From positions 23,292 to 47,466 of the forward strand of contig PBLR01000013.1 of NCBI GenBank assembly GCA_002722385.1: 24,175 nt of DNA, given 5' to 3'. The first letter of the stretch is position 1. Every line of letters begins with the position of its first letter. The position numbers were made by a program, and so were the translations under genes. The notes under the pieces were generated by a model. It was not told the DNA's origin. It searched no databases and saw only the letters and a list, made by a program, of their open reading frames with translations. Origin of the DNA: SAR116 cluster bacterium (lineage in GTDB: Bacteria > Pseudomonadota > Alphaproteobacteria > Puniceispirillales > Puniceispirillaceae). Below, piece by piece: positions 1-8,805 of this stretch.

Positions 1-19
1 TTTAAAGAAAAACCAGATA

Positions 20-748
20 TCACACAACAGCGGGCCGCCAGGGGGGTTTTTCTGCCACAAGCCCGTCTTGCTGCACACCAGCAGCAACGTCAGCCCGTAA
101 TGCCTCGCTGCTCTGCAGCTGGCTGATCCAGTCTTCAAGAGAGGTTGCATCAGCGCAGAACCGGCGATAAATCATCTCTTGCATCTGCAGCTGGCTTTTC
201 TGCGCAAACTGCCTGTTTTGTGCAGGAATGCGGGCCAGGCCAAAAGGTCCCTCACCGGCAACGCTCATCGCGCCGGTCAGCGCCGCATAACCGAACAGCT
301 GGTCAAGAGGCGCGTTAAATCTGTGTTCAATCACAGACAGGTCCCATTCAACCCAGTCATAGGCGATGCCCAGTGATTCTGTCTGATGCATGATCTGCAG
401 CTGTGCAGGGGTCAGCCAGGCGATATTCAGATCAACAGATGTCCCATGACAAGGAAAAGCAGAACAGGGCACCGCGCCATAGGGGGCCAAATTCGCCACA
501 TGTACCACATCACAATCATGAAGCCTAACAGGCGTTACAGCCACTTCTGCACGATCACCAAATTTTCTGTTCAATTGCACCGGTGCCCGATTTGAGCCGA
601 CGGAGAGAACCGGTGTCCGGCCGGCAAAATCATAGCCAGGTGGCAGGGCCAGACTGTGCCCGTCCTTGATAAGATAGGCATCGGACGGCGCATCATAAGG
701 ATAGTCAAGGGCGCGCTGCAGGTCAGATAATCTGGCAATCTTATTCAT
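20..748 (-). CDS. Conserved hypothetical protein, gamma-glutamylcyclotransferase-like
   Basis: I do not recognise a named gene. The 242-residue soluble protein has no signal peptide or membrane segment. Residues 47-54 (PVLSVGSN plus R) resemble the (Y)GSN loop that binds substrate in the gamma-glutamylcyclotransferase/AIG2 fold. Residues 111-130 hold a 'WLTPAQL..M..TES.G..Y' pattern like the region around the catalytic Glu of that fold, where E124 would be the candidate with Y130 after it. Function is therefore only a fold-level guess. The usual leading Tyr of YGSN is Val here, so catalysis is uncertain. It lies 26 bases downstream of argC on the same strand and is probably co-transcribed with it. 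The ATG start is the first available after argC. The stop codon is 20 bases from the window edge. Confidence 0.75.
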   Translation of the reverse strand: MNKIARLSDLQRALDYPYDAPSDAYLIKDGHSLALPPGYDFAGRTPVLSVGSNRAPVQLNRKFGDRAEVAVTPVRLHDCDVVHVANLAPYGAVPCSAFPCHGTSVDLNIAWLTPAQLQIMHQTESLGIAYDWVEWDLSVIEHRFNAPLDQLFGYAALTGAMSVAGEGPFGLARIPAQNRQFAQKSQLQMQEMIYRRFCADATSLEDWISQLQSSEALRADVAAGVQQDGLVAEKPPWRPAVV

Positions 749-774
749 CTATCTGGTCACACCATTAAGCCTGT

Positions 775-1713
775 TCACAGATGAAGCCCGGCCAGCGGAT
801 CAAGCCCCAGCATGATGTTCATGTTCTGCACCGCTGCCCCGGCCGCCCCTTTGCCCAGATTATCCAGCCGTGCGGTCAGCACAAACTGGCTGTGATCAGG
901 ACGGGCGAAGACAAATAATTCCAGCCGGTCTGTCCCCGCTAACGGATCTGCAGATAAAAAACCGTTGTCGGTGAGCTGTGCGTCTGTTCCAACCGAAACA
1001 AGAGCCGTGTTCTGATAATGGTCAGCCAGGACAGCCCGAAGTTCGTCAGCCTGAACAGGACATGAAAACTGGTCCTGATGAAGCGGAATATTGACCAGCA
1101 TGCCTTGGGCAAAATCACCAACAGATGGCAGGAACACAGGGGCGTGGTCCAACCCGGCATGCTGTTTCATTTCCGGCAGATGTTTATGGGACAGGCTGAG
1201 CCCGTAGGCAGCAAAAGCTGGTTCGCCCTCTCCTTCATATCTGGCGATCATGGCTTTGCCGCCGCCGCTGTACCCGCTGACGCAGACAGCCGATAATTGT
1301 GCTGAAGAGGGAAGCAGCCCGGCCTGTCTTAACGGCGCGACAAGTCCCAAAAATCCGGTCGGATAACAGCCAGGATTGCTGACAAACTGTGCCTGGTGAA
1401 TAGCGGCGTGCTGGCCAGATGACAGTTCGGCAAACCCATAGGTGAATTCAGGGTCAATTCGGTGCGCTGTAGAGGCATCAATCAGGCGTGAGCCAGAGGC
1501 CTTTGCCATCTCTGCTGCCTGTCGTGCGGCATCATCAGGAAGGCACAGGATTGTTACATCCGCGCTGGCCATAGCCTCTGCCCGGGCGTCGATATCTTTG
1601 CGCTGCCCATCGTCAAGCACACGCACAGACAGCTCTGCGCGCGTCTGCAAACGGTCATGCACCTGCAGGCCGGTCGTGCCCGCCGCACCATCTATAAATA
1701 CTGAATAGCTCAT
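775..1713 (-). CDS. argC: N-acetyl-gamma-glutamyl-phosphate reductase, type 2
   Basis: This enzyme catalyses the NADPH-dependent reduction of N-acetyl-glutamyl phosphate to the semialdehyde, the third step of arginine biosynthesis, in the cytoplasm. At 312 residues it matches the shorter type 2 ArgC class. The N-terminal Rossmann glycine motif is GAAGTTG at 9-15. The catalytic cysteine is C116 in SNPGCYPTG (112-120). The substrate-domain stretch SGYSGGGKAMI follows. The ATG at 1713 is in good register with the Rossmann strand, so no earlier start is needed. It is transcribed divergently from tldE with 79 bases between the two starts. Other arginine genes are not in the window. Identification is secure. 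Confidence 0.95.
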   Translation of the reverse strand: MSYSVFIDGAAGTTGLQVHDRLQTRAELSVRVLDDGQRKDIDARAEAMASADVTILCLPDDAARQAAEMAKASGSRLIDASTAHRIDPEFTYGFAELSSGQHAAIHQAQFVSNPGCYPTGFLGLVAPLRQAGLLPSSAQLSAVCVSGYSGGGKAMIARYEGEGEPAFAAYGLSLSHKHLPEMKQHAGLDHAPVFLPSVGDFAQGMLVNIPLHQDQFSCPVQADELRAVLADHYQNTALVSVGTDAQLTDNGFLSADPLAGTDRLELFVFARPDHSQFVLTARLDNLGKGAAGAAVQNMNIMLGLDPLAGLHL

Positions 1714-1792
1714 TATGCTTTTCTAGATAAACTGACACTTTCTCAATTGCAAGCTGTTGCATCAGCCCTGGTGACGTACTATGTCATGATGT

Positions 1793-3130
1793 ATGTCAAA
1801 ACAAGATCAAGATATTATCGAAAAAGCCCTCAGCGCGGCGAAACAGGCCGGTGCGGACGGCGCAGATGTCAGCTTCATCAAAGGAGGCGGGCTGGATGTT
1901 CAAGTTCGCCTAAGCAAAGTTGAATCAGCAGAACGTGCCGAAGATTATCAGATGGGCATGCGCGTATTTGTTGGCCAGAAAAGCGCCACTATTTCATCTG
2001 GCCAGCTTGATGATGAAAATATTACAGAGCTTGCCGAGCGGGCGGTGGCTATGGCCAAACATGCCCCGGAAGACCCCTATGCCCGGCTGGCCACAGCTGA
2101 AGAGCAGGCGAAATCCTTCCCCGATATTGAGCTTTTTGACGACACCAGCTTCAGCACAGAAAAGTTGACCGAAATCGCCCTTGCTTGTGAAGAAGCCGCC
2201 CTCAGTCAGGCGGGGATCAGCAATTCTGACGGTGCGTCTGCTTCTTCAGGCTCCAGCGAGGTTTTGATCGGCACAAGCACAGGCTTTAACGCCTCATATA
2301 AACGCTCCAGCTTTGGTTTCTCAGCTGTGGTTCTGGCTGAACAGGATGGCCAGATGGAGCGAGACTATGATTACAGCTCAGCGGTATTTGCTGAAGATCT
2401 GAAGCAGCCAGAAGCGGTTGGCCGCAGCGCCGCAACACGTACCTTGGCCCGCCTGGGTGGTCGCAAACCGCAGACTGGCACCTTTCCGGTAATTTATGAC
2501 AAACGTGTCTCGCGATCTCTGGCCGGCCATGTGGCAAGTGCGATTAATGGCGCAGCAATTGCCCGCGGGACCAGCTTTTTAAAAGAGAAGATGGGCCAGC
2601 AAATCGCCAATTCCTCTATCAACCTGCTGGATAACCCGTTATTGCCGCGGGGCATGGGCTCTCGCCTGTTTGACGGTGAAACATTGCCGGTCCAGAAACG
2701 CTATCTGGTGCAGCAAGGCTGCCTTCAGGGCTGGCTGCTTGATCTGGCCACAGCTGCGCAGCTGGGACTCAGCCCGACCGGGAATGCCAGCCGGTCTCTA
2801 TCCGGGCCGCCCAGCCCGTCTGTATCCAACTTCATTATGGAACAGGGCAGGACCACGCTGGATGAGATGATCGCCGATATCGAACAGGGCTTTTATATCA
2901 CTGAACTGATGGGCAGTTCTGTGAGCCTGACAACAGGTGATTACAGCCGCGGGGCTTCTGGTTTCTGGATTGAAAACGGCAAGATTACCTGGCCAGCAAC
3001 CGAAGCCACAATTGCCGGCAATCTGAAAGATATTTTCAATGATATGATGCCTGCAGATGATCTGGAACTGACCCAGTCTATTGCTGCCCCGTCTGTGTTT
3101 GTGAAACAGATGATGGTTGCCGGTAGCTGA
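1793..3130 (+). CDS. pmbA: TldE/PmbA family protein, TldD-TldE metalloprotease partner
   Basis: This is the TldE (PmbA) subunit of the TldD/TldE heterodimeric metalloprotease. In other bacteria that pair trims unstructured peptides such as microcin B17 precursor and the CcdA antitoxin. The 445-residue length is normal for the family. The N-terminal half shows the conserved helical domain followed by a GxRVFVG-type strand. The C-terminal half carries the glycine-rich conserved blocks around SPTGNASRSLSGPPSPSVSNF (about 331-351) and the ending GDYSRGASGFWIENG. There is no HExxxH zinc motif, as expected, because TldD carries it. No tldD is present in the window. The ATG at 1793 has no convincing Shine-Dalgarno sequence. 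The phosphatase gene starts 3 bases after its stop and is probably translated from the same message. Confidence 0.93.
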   Translation: MSKQDQDIIEKALSAAKQAGADGADVSFIKGGGLDVQVRLSKVESAERAEDYQMGMRVFVGQKSATISSGQLDDENITELAERAVAMAKHAPEDPYARLATAEEQAKSFPDIELFDDTSFSTEKLTEIALACEEAALSQAGISNSDGASASSGSSEVLIGTSTGFNASYKRSSFGFSAVVLAEQDGQMERDYDYSSAVFAEDLKQPEAVGRSAATRTLARLGGRKPQTGTFPVIYDKRVSRSLAGHVASAINGAAIARGTSFLKEKMGQQIANSSINLLDNPLLPRGMGSRLFDGETLPVQKRYLVQQGCLQGWLLDLATAAQLGLSPTGNASRSLSGPPSPSVSNFIMEQGRTTLDEMIADIEQGFYITELMGSSVSLTTGDYSRGASGFWIENGKITWPATEATIAGNLKDIFNDMMPADDLELTQSIAAPSVFVKQMMVAGS

Positions 3131-3133
3131 GCC

Positions 3134-3811
3134 ATGACATCTTCATCTCGTCCCTCAACATTCACGCCTGCGCATGGCCGGCGGGGTATGCGTGACTGGG
3201 TAGAGCTGATGGCAAAGGACCACGGGGTTTTGAGGCTGTGGTGGCATAATCTGCATCAGATAGATGAGGATATGTGGCGCAGCAACCAGCCAACCCCCGG
3301 CCGTGTTGAGCAGGCAGCAAGGCTGGGTATCCGTACCATTATTAATCTGCGCGGGGCCCGTTCAGACGGCGGCTGGCGGCTGGAGGCTGAAGCCTGTGCA
3401 CGCCATGGCCTACAGCTAATCGATTTCACCGCCCGGTCGCGGGCCGCACCAGATAAACAGATGCTGCATGACACAAAAGCCCTGTTAGACAGTCTGGACG
3501 GTCCTGCTTTGCTGCATTGCAAGTCAGGGGCTGACCGGGCCGGGCTGATGGCAGCTTTGTATCTTTTGATCAAAAAAGGCCGGCCTGTGGCAGAAGCAGC
3601 CGAACAGCTTTCGTTTCGCTATCTTCATGTCAAGCAGGCAAAGACAGGCTTGCTGGATGCCTTTCTGGCGGCTTATGCGCCCTATGAGGCAGAGGGGATG
3701 GGGTTTTTTGACTGGGTTGATAATGTCTATGACCCAGAGCAGTTACAGGCAGAGTTTCTGTCTTCTTCCTGGGCGGACCGGCTGACAGACCAAATTTTAC
3801 GACGTGAATAA
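3134..3811 (+). CDS. Tyrosine/dual-specificity-type protein phosphatase
   Basis: This is a member of the cysteine-based phosphatase superfamily of 225 residues, cytoplasmic, with no signal peptide. The P-loop signature HCx5R is intact: H128, C129 nucleophile, K130-S-G-A-D, R135, followed by AGLMAALYLL. An upstream 'MWRSNQPTP' block (about 47-55) and 'IRTIINLRG' strand (66-74) match the small bacterial DSP-like proteins that act on phosphoprotein, polyphosphate, inositol phosphate or lipid-linked phosphate. D97 is a plausible general acid. The substrate cannot be read from the sequence. It follows tldE by 3 bases and ends 9 bases short of the convergent msbA stop. In some alphaproteobacteria a CysQ/inositol-phosphatase-type gene sits between tldE and the Kdo genes; an unrelated phosphatase occupies a similar place here. 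The N-terminal 20 residues look poorly conserved, so a later start is possible. Confidence 0.85.
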   Translation: MTSSSRPSTFTPAHGRRGMRDWVELMAKDHGVLRLWWHNLHQIDEDMWRSNQPTPGRVEQAARLGIRTIINLRGARSDGGWRLEAEACARHGLQLIDFTARSRAAPDKQMLHDTKALLDSLDGPALLHCKSGADRAGLMAALYLLIKKGRPVAEAAEQLSFRYLHVKQAKTGLLDAFLAAYAPYEAEGMGFFDWVDNVYDPEQLQAEFLSSSWADRLTDQILRRE

Positions 3812-3820
3812 CCTGGCTTG

Positions 3821-5593
3821 TCAGGAAAACGACTGTAACGCGCATAAATGAGCATAGAGCCCGTTTTTTTCCAGCAATGACCGGTGCGTGCCGGTTTCAA
3901 CAATCTGGCCCTTATCAAGAACCAAGATCATATCAGCTTTCTGAATTGTGGCCAGGCGATGTGCCACCACGATTGTGGTGCGGCCAGCTGACAGCCTGTC
4001 AAGCGCCTCCTGAACCAGCTGTTCAGACTGAGCATCAAGCGCGCTTGTTGCCTCATCCAACAGCAAGATAGGTGCGTCTTTCAGCATCGCCCGAGCAATG
4101 GCAATACGCTGACGCTGACCACCGGACAGCTTGTTTCCAGTTGCCCCGACATAAGTGTCATAGCCTTGCGGCAATTGCTGAATAAACTCATCTGCGGCGG
4201 CAGCCCTGGCGGCGGCAATCACGTCATCATCTGTTGCGTCTTTCTGGCCAAAGCGGATATTCGCCGCGACCGTGTCATCAAACAATACAGCTTCCTGAGA
4301 CACCAGCGCGATATGGCGGCGCAGACCGGACAGAGACAAATGAGAAATCGGCGTGCCGTCAATGGTTATCTGTCCGGCTGTGGGATCATAAAAGCGAGGC
4401 AAAAGGTTGATGATTGTTGATTTGCCGCTGCCGCTCGGCCCGACCAGCGCAACGGTCTGACCTGGGGCAACGGTAAAGGCAATTTCTGTCAGAATGGCCG
4501 CATCCTGATAGGCAAAGCTGATGTCGTTAAAGGCAATTTCACCTTTGATCTGGGCCAGCGTTTTGGGCGAGGCCGGGTCTGTGATACGGGCTTTTTGATC
4601 CAGCAGCGCAAACACGCGGCTGGTGGCCGCCAGACCTTCTTGGGTGACCGCGTTCAGCGTGCCAATCGCCCGCACCGGCTGGACCAGCATCAGCAAGGCC
4701 GTGATAAAGCCCGCCACATCGCCAACCTGCAGCTGGCCATTGGCAACCTGCCAGGCCGCAACACCAATGACACCGGCCACAGCAAACCCGCCCAACACTT
4801 CAAGGATCGGGTCAATCCGGGCCCGTCCGGCCAACAGATGCACCAGCCGGTTATATAAACCATCAAACGCAGTTGCGCTTCTAGTTTTCTCTGCTGCTTC
4901 CAGCTGATAGGCCTTTACCATACGCACCCCTTGCAGAATTTCAGCAAGAAGTGAGGTCACTGTTTCCATATGTTCCTGCAGCTCGCCAGAGGCTTTGCGC
5001 TGACGATTGCCGATCCGGATAATTGGCCGCATCGCCAGAGGGTAAACCGCCAGAACAAGAACAGATAACAGCCAGCTGAACCAGAACATCACCCCGACCA
5101 TAACAAAAATAGTCAGCACATCCCTGACCAGATTATTCGCCAGCCTGACAAAGGCTTCCCTGACCAAGTTCAAGTCATTCATGATACGAGAGATGAACGC
5201 GCCAGCAGGTTCTGCCGTCACTGTCGCCAGGTCAGCATCGATCAGACGATGCGCCATAGCTTTCTGAATATCGGTGGTGATCTTCAAGGCCAGGCTGTTC
5301 ACCGTCAGCACCTGAAAATACATCGCTGTGGCTTTGACAGAAGACAGCAGAATAATTGCAAGCGGGATCAGCACAAACGGATCATCTAAACGAATAAACC
5401 CTGTTGAGTAGGCAGCCTGATCGGCGCCGCCGGCCAGAACATCAAACACATGTCTGATTAAAGCTGGATAGGCCCCGCTGGTAGCCGCAACAAGAACCAT
5501 CAGGACAAAAATCAAAACCAGCCGTGATCTGTAGTGCAGAACCCAGTCACGCCAGAACCGCCTTACAATGACTTTGTCATCACTGCTGAACAA
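3821..5593 (-). CDS. msbA: ABC transporter, MsbA-type lipid A exporter (fused permease and ATPase)
   Basis: This inner-membrane homodimeric half-transporter probably flips core-lipid A to the periplasmic leaflet, a job supported by the waaA/lpxK cluster directly divergent from it. Its 590 residues are typical. The N-terminal six-helix domain (first helix about 25-45) is followed by an ATPase domain with Walker A GPSGSGKST (385-393, K391), signature LSGGQ (489-493), Walker B ILLLDE (509-514, with D513 and E514) and the H-loop H545. The start codon is TTG: there is no ATG or GTG between it and the upstream in-frame stop, the next Met is inside the first helix (M32), and an excellent AAGAAGGA ribosome site lies at correct spacing. 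A generic lipid or drug exporter of the same family cannot be excluded from sequence alone. Confidence 0.9.
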   Translation of the reverse strand: MFSSDDKVIVRRFWRDWVLHYRSRLVLIFVLMVLVAATSGAYPALIRHVFDVLAGGADQAAYSTGFIRLDDPFVLIPLAIILLSSVKATAMYFQVLTVNSLALKITTDIQKAMAHRLIDADLATVTAEPAGAFISRIMNDLNLVREAFVRLANNLVRDVLTIFVMVGVMFWFSWLLSVLVLAVYPLAMRPIIRIGNRQRKASGELQEHMETVTSLLAEILQGVRMVKAYQLEAAEKTRSATAFDGLYNRLVHLLAGRARIDPILEVLGGFAVAGVIGVAAWQVANGQLQVGDVAGFITALLMLVQPVRAIGTLNAVTQEGLAATSRVFALLDQKARITDPASPKTLAQIKGEIAFNDISFAYQDAAILTEIAFTVAPGQTVALVGPSGSGKSTIINLLPRFYDPTAGQITIDGTPISHLSLSGLRRHIALVSQEAVLFDDTVAANIRFGQKDATDDDVIAAARAAAADEFIQQLPQGYDTYVGATGNKLSGGQRQRIAIARAMLKDAPILLLDEATSALDAQSEQLVQEALDRLSAGRTTIVVAHRLATIQKADMILVLDKGQIVETGTHRSLLEKNGLYAHLCALQSFS

Positions 5594-5601
5594 AACAGGC
5601 G

Positions 5602-5609
5602 TCCTTCTT
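5602..5609 (-). promoter_or_regulatory. Ribosome binding site supporting the TTG start of msbA
   Basis: On the minus strand the sequence reads AAGAAGGA, a near-perfect anti-16S match, ending 8 bases before the TTG at 5593-5591. It is the strongest Shine-Dalgarno sequence I noticed in the window and it fixes the msbA start at a non-ATG codon. Confidence 0.7.
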
Positions 5610-5805
5610 GCGCGTTAAAATCGGCAAAGCTGTCTTCATATTGTCTGTCTAGCATGCAGGCCGTCTGGCTGTATAGACATAAAGCTCTGTTATGTTTAGG
5701 CTATAGCGTGAAACCGGCGTGATAGCCAGCCTGTCAGTTATGGGTTTGTTCTGGTGAAGCGTGTCGTTTTTCCTCTCTTGCCCAAAGGCCGAATTCCTGA
5801 ACGCC

Positions 5806-6480
5806 ATGTTAAAACGTCTGATCCGATCCTCTGCTGGTTCTTTTTTGCTCAGCGTGACTCTGGCAGCGATTATGGGTGGTCTGGTGGCCAGTTTGAGATG
5901 GCATCACAACGGCCGCACCGAACTGAAGCAACGCCTGAAGAGCGGCAAACCCGAAATCATTGTGTTCTGGCATGAACATCTGTTTGTGATGAGCCCGGTT
6001 CTGCCAGCAGGCTGCTCTGCTCTGCAGTCGCCACATCCGGACGGGCGGGTTCTGGCCGGGGCATCACGCCTGTTTGGGCTGAGGCCAATCTGGGGCAGCA
6101 GCAACAGAAATGCCCTGTCAGGCCTGCGCCAGATGGCCGGACAGATCAAAGCCGGCCGGTCAGCGGTAATAACGCCAGACGGGCCGCGTGGCCCGGCAAG
6201 ACAGATGTCAATGGGACCGGTCAGCCTGGCCCAGCTGACTGGCGCACAGATTACCTTGGTCGCCTGGTCAGCACAGCGCTGCTGGCGGGCAAAAAGCTGG
6301 GATAAAATGCGCTTTCCCAAACCCTTCAGCCCGATTATCTGCAGCTGGTCAGACCCGATTGACCTGCCGCGCACAAAATCAAAGGCTGAGCTAGAACAGC
6401 AGCGCGTGATGATCGAAAGCCGGTTAAATGAACTGGTGAAGACAATTGATCAGCAGACAAATCAGGGGCAGGCCACATGA
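5806..6480 (+). CDS. DUF374 lysophospholipid acyltransferase family protein (LpxJ-like)
   Basis: This protein belongs to the DUF374 group of membrane-associated acyltransferases. Members studied in epsilonproteobacteria (LpxJ) add a secondary acyl chain to lipid A. Counting from the ATG at 5806 it has 224 residues. A hydrophobic N-terminal segment (about 10-30) would anchor it to the inner membrane. The family motifs are the WH pair (55-56), HPDG (77-80, the Hx2-4D-type catalytic site), WGSSNR (96-101) and PDGPRGP (124-130). An in-frame GTG at 5761 would add 15 residues, but those residues look unlike the family and I prefer the ATG. Its stop overlaps the waaA start by 4 bases (ATGA). The lipid A role is inferred from this coupling. 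The exact acyl position is unknown. Confidence 0.87.
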   Translation: MLKRLIRSSAGSFLLSVTLAAIMGGLVASLRWHHNGRTELKQRLKSGKPEIIVFWHEHLFVMSPVLPAGCSALQSPHPDGRVLAGASRLFGLRPIWGSSNRNALSGLRQMAGQIKAGRSAVITPDGPRGPARQMSMGPVSLAQLTGAQITLVAWSAQRCWRAKSWDKMRFPKPFSPIICSWSDPIDLPRTKSKAELEQQRVMIESRLNELVKTIDQQTNQGQAT

Positions 6481-7766
6481 TCAACAGCCTGGACAGCTAT
6501 AACCGGCTCTGGGCATGTCTGCGGCCTGTTTTGCCGCTGTATCTTGGCTGGCGCAGCCTGCGCGGCAAGGAAGACAGCACCAAGCGCGGACAAAGGCTGG
6601 CGAAAAACTGGCAACAGCAACGGCCGGAAGGAGTGCTGATTTGGCTGCATGCTGTGTCTGTCGGCGAAACCGTGGCTGCGATAAGCCTGGCTGAGGCCTG
6701 TCTTGACCAGCATCCCTCTTCTCATATTCTGATCACGACAAACACATTGGCTGCGCTGAACAGGCTTGAGCAGATACAGCCTGACCGCTGTTTCAGCTGT
6801 TATCAACCTCTTGATGATCCTGCCTGTGTGGCCCGGTTTCTGGCGTTTTGGCAGCCAGATGCGGCAGTGTTCCTGGAATCTGACTTCTGGCCAAATCTGA
6901 TCATTCAGACAGCACAGACGGGCATTCCGGTGACTTTTGCGTCGTCTCAGCTGTCTGACAAAGCCTTTGTGAACTGGCAGAAACGCCCGAAACTGGCGGC
7001 CCAGCTGTTTGGGGCGGCACATCTTATTTGTGCAGTTGATACAGCACAGCAGCTGAAATTTGAACGGCTGTGCACGGCCCATGAAGGGCGCCAGCCGCAT
7101 ATCATGACGCTTGGGTCATTAAAGCTGAGCACGGCCAGCCTGGCTGTTGACCCGGTGTTTGTCGCTGAGCTGAAAGCTGCTGCGGCCGGCCGGCCAGTGC
7201 TGCTGGCCGCGTCAACACATGACCCGGAAGAAGAGTTGATTGTGGCGGCAAGTCAGCAACTGACAGCAGCTGGCTATGCGCATCTGCTGGTGATTGCGCC
7301 CCGACACCGTGAACGCGGGGATGATGTTGCCCGGCTAATCCTTACAGCAAGGCGGCGCAGCAACAAAGAGACCCCGCAACCAGATGACAGCCTGTTTCTG
7401 GCTGACAGCCTTGGTGAGATGGGCAGCCTGATCACAGCAGCAGATATCGTCATCTTAGGCGGGTCTTTTACCCCAAAGGGCGGGCATAACCCGCTGGAAA
7501 TCGCCGCCCTTGGCAAGCCTGTGATTACAGGCCCGTCACAGTTTAAAAATCAGGCAGAATTTGATACACTTCATACGATTGGCCAGTCTGTGACAGCAGC
7601 AGACAGAGAGGAGCTCTGCCAGCTTCTGACGCGGTGGCTGGATAGTCTCCAGACTGGTGAAGGGGTGCTTGACCAGACAGTTCTGAGCCAAGCCCGTGCC
7701 TATGTGGCTGCGGCTTGTGAACGGCCTGCAAAGACGGCACAGTTAATCATAGACACCCTGCGGTGA
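6477..7766 (+). CDS. waaA: 3-deoxy-D-manno-octulosonic acid (Kdo) transferase
   Basis: This is an inner-membrane-associated glycosyltransferase of family GT30 that transfers Kdo from CMP-Kdo to the lipid A precursor. The length of 429 residues is normal. It opens with the short hydrophobic stretch and 'YLGWRSLRGKED' pattern seen in KdtA proteins, then IWLHAVSVGE (about 55-64), the catalytic-region 'FLESDFWPNLI' (about 131-141), and the nucleotide-sugar binding block 'GGSFTPKGGHNPLE' with 'GKPVITGP' after it. The start ATG overlaps the upstream acyltransferase stop, showing translational coupling. Whether it adds one or two Kdo units cannot be told from sequence. A 43-base gap separates it from lpxK. 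Confidence 0.95.
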   Translation: MINSLDSYNRLWACLRPVLPLYLGWRSLRGKEDSTKRGQRLAKNWQQQRPEGVLIWLHAVSVGETVAAISLAEACLDQHPSSHILITTNTLAALNRLEQIQPDRCFSCYQPLDDPACVARFLAFWQPDAAVFLESDFWPNLIIQTAQTGIPVTFASSQLSDKAFVNWQKRPKLAAQLFGAAHLICAVDTAQQLKFERLCTAHEGRQPHIMTLGSLKLSTASLAVDPVFVAELKAAAAGRPVLLAASTHDPEEELIVAASQQLTAAGYAHLLVIAPRHRERGDDVARLILTARRRSNKETPQPDDSLFLADSLGEMGSLITAADIVILGGSFTPKGGHNPLEIAALGKPVITGPSQFKNQAEFDTLHTIGQSVTAADREELCQLLTRWLDSLQTGEGVLDQTVLSQARAYVAAACERPAKTAQLIIDTLR

Positions 7767-7809
7767 GACACGCCACAGACAGAAAACATAGTGAATGCGC
7801 TGACGACTG

Positions 7810-8805
7810 ATGATGATCGCTCCGAAATTTTGGACAGAAAAAGGCCTGATATCCTCTGCCTTGTTGCCGCTGAGCGCCTTATGGATGCTGGCCGGCCGCC
7901 TCAAAACGGCGCTTGCCAGACCAGAATCAGCTGAACTGCCGGTCATTTGTGTCGGCAATATCTCTGTCGGCGGCACAGGCAAAACGCCGGTCACAGCCAT
8001 GCTCTGCCGGATCGCAAAAGAACAGGGCTATCAGCCCTGTATTCTGATGCGCGGCTATAAAGGGCGCAAAAAGGGGCCCGTCTTTGCAGACCCGTCTGTT
8101 CATACCACAGCCGATATTGGTGATGAAGCGGTGATGCTGGCCCTGAATAATGATGTCTGTGTCAGTGCAGACCGGATAAGAGGCGCCCGTTTTATTGCGG
8201 CTCAGAATAAGTTTGATTTGATCATCATGGATGATGGGATGCAGAACCCGTGGCTGCACAAAGATATTATTTTAACGGTTTTTGACGGGCAGTCTGGTCT
8301 GGGCAATCAGCGGATTTTGCCCGCCGGCCCCTTGCGTGAACCTGTAGCAAGCGGCCTTGATAAGGCGGATGCCGTAATCCTGAACGGCAAAGATGAGACC
8401 GGGCTGAAAGAGCTGTTCGCACAGGATCTGCAGGTGTTTGAGGGCCAGCTTCATCCTGACCAGAAAATCGCCAAGACGCTGAATGGAAAACGGCTGATTG
8501 GCTTTGCGGGTATCGGCCGGCCGCAACGGTTTTTCACCACATTGAAACAGACCGGAGCAGAGCTGGTGCGCGAATTATCTTTTGCTGATCATCACAGCTA
8601 TTCAGAGGCAGATTTATCGCGGCTCCATCAAGAAGCGTTACATGCCGGGGCAGAGCTGGTCACCACACATAAGGACTGGGTCCGCCTGCCTCCTGAATGG
8701 CGGGCGCGTGTATTGGCCCTGCCTGTTTCGTTCCGGGTTTCGCGAGCAGATAAAACAAGGCTTGTGAGCCTTCTCAGCACCGCTTTGGCCAAGAGGCCGG
8801 ACTGA
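7810..8805 (+). CDS. lpxK: Tetraacyldisaccharide 4'-kinase
   Basis: LpxK phosphorylates the 4' position of the lipid A disaccharide using ATP at the inner face of the cytoplasmic membrane. The 331 residues fit the family. A hydrophobic N-terminal helix (about 13-28) is followed by the P-loop GNISVGGTGKTP (49-60, K58) and the conserved DDGMQ (141-145) with HKD shortly after. The DDGMQ block corresponds to the family's DDGFQ, with Met in place of Phe. Two tandem ATG codons stand at the start; either would give essentially the same protein. The terminal TGA overlaps the next gene's ATG by one base (TGATG), so the acyltransferase is probably translated by re-initiation. Confidence 0.95.
   Translation: MMIAPKFWTEKGLISSALLPLSALWMLAGRLKTALARPESAELPVICVGNISVGGTGKTPVTAMLCRIAKEQGYQPCILMRGYKGRKKGPVFADPSVHTTADIGDEAVMLALNNDVCVSADRIRGARFIAAQNKFDLIIMDDGMQNPWLHKDIILTVFDGQSGLGNQRILPAGPLREPVASGLDKADAVILNGKDETGLKELFAQDLQVFEGQLHPDQKIAKTLNGKRLIGFAGIGRPQRFFTTLKQTGAELVRELSFADHHSYSEADLSRLHQEALHAGAELVTTHKDWVRLPPEWRARVLALPVSFRVSRADKTRLVSLLSTALAKRPD

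Noticed and set aside
5594..5760. ACATAA/TTATGT inverted repeat in the msbA-DUF374 divergent gap
   Set aside because: Six-base arms with a seven-base loop are common by chance, and no promoter element aligns with them.
5904..6374. 156-codon open frame antisense to the DUF374 gene
   Set aside because: The plus-strand DUF374 motifs are intact and the reverse frame has no start context or recognisable features.
6462..7100. 212-codon open frame antisense to waaA
   Set aside because: waaA motifs are continuous across this stretch; the reverse frame shows no domain and is a by-product of codon bias.
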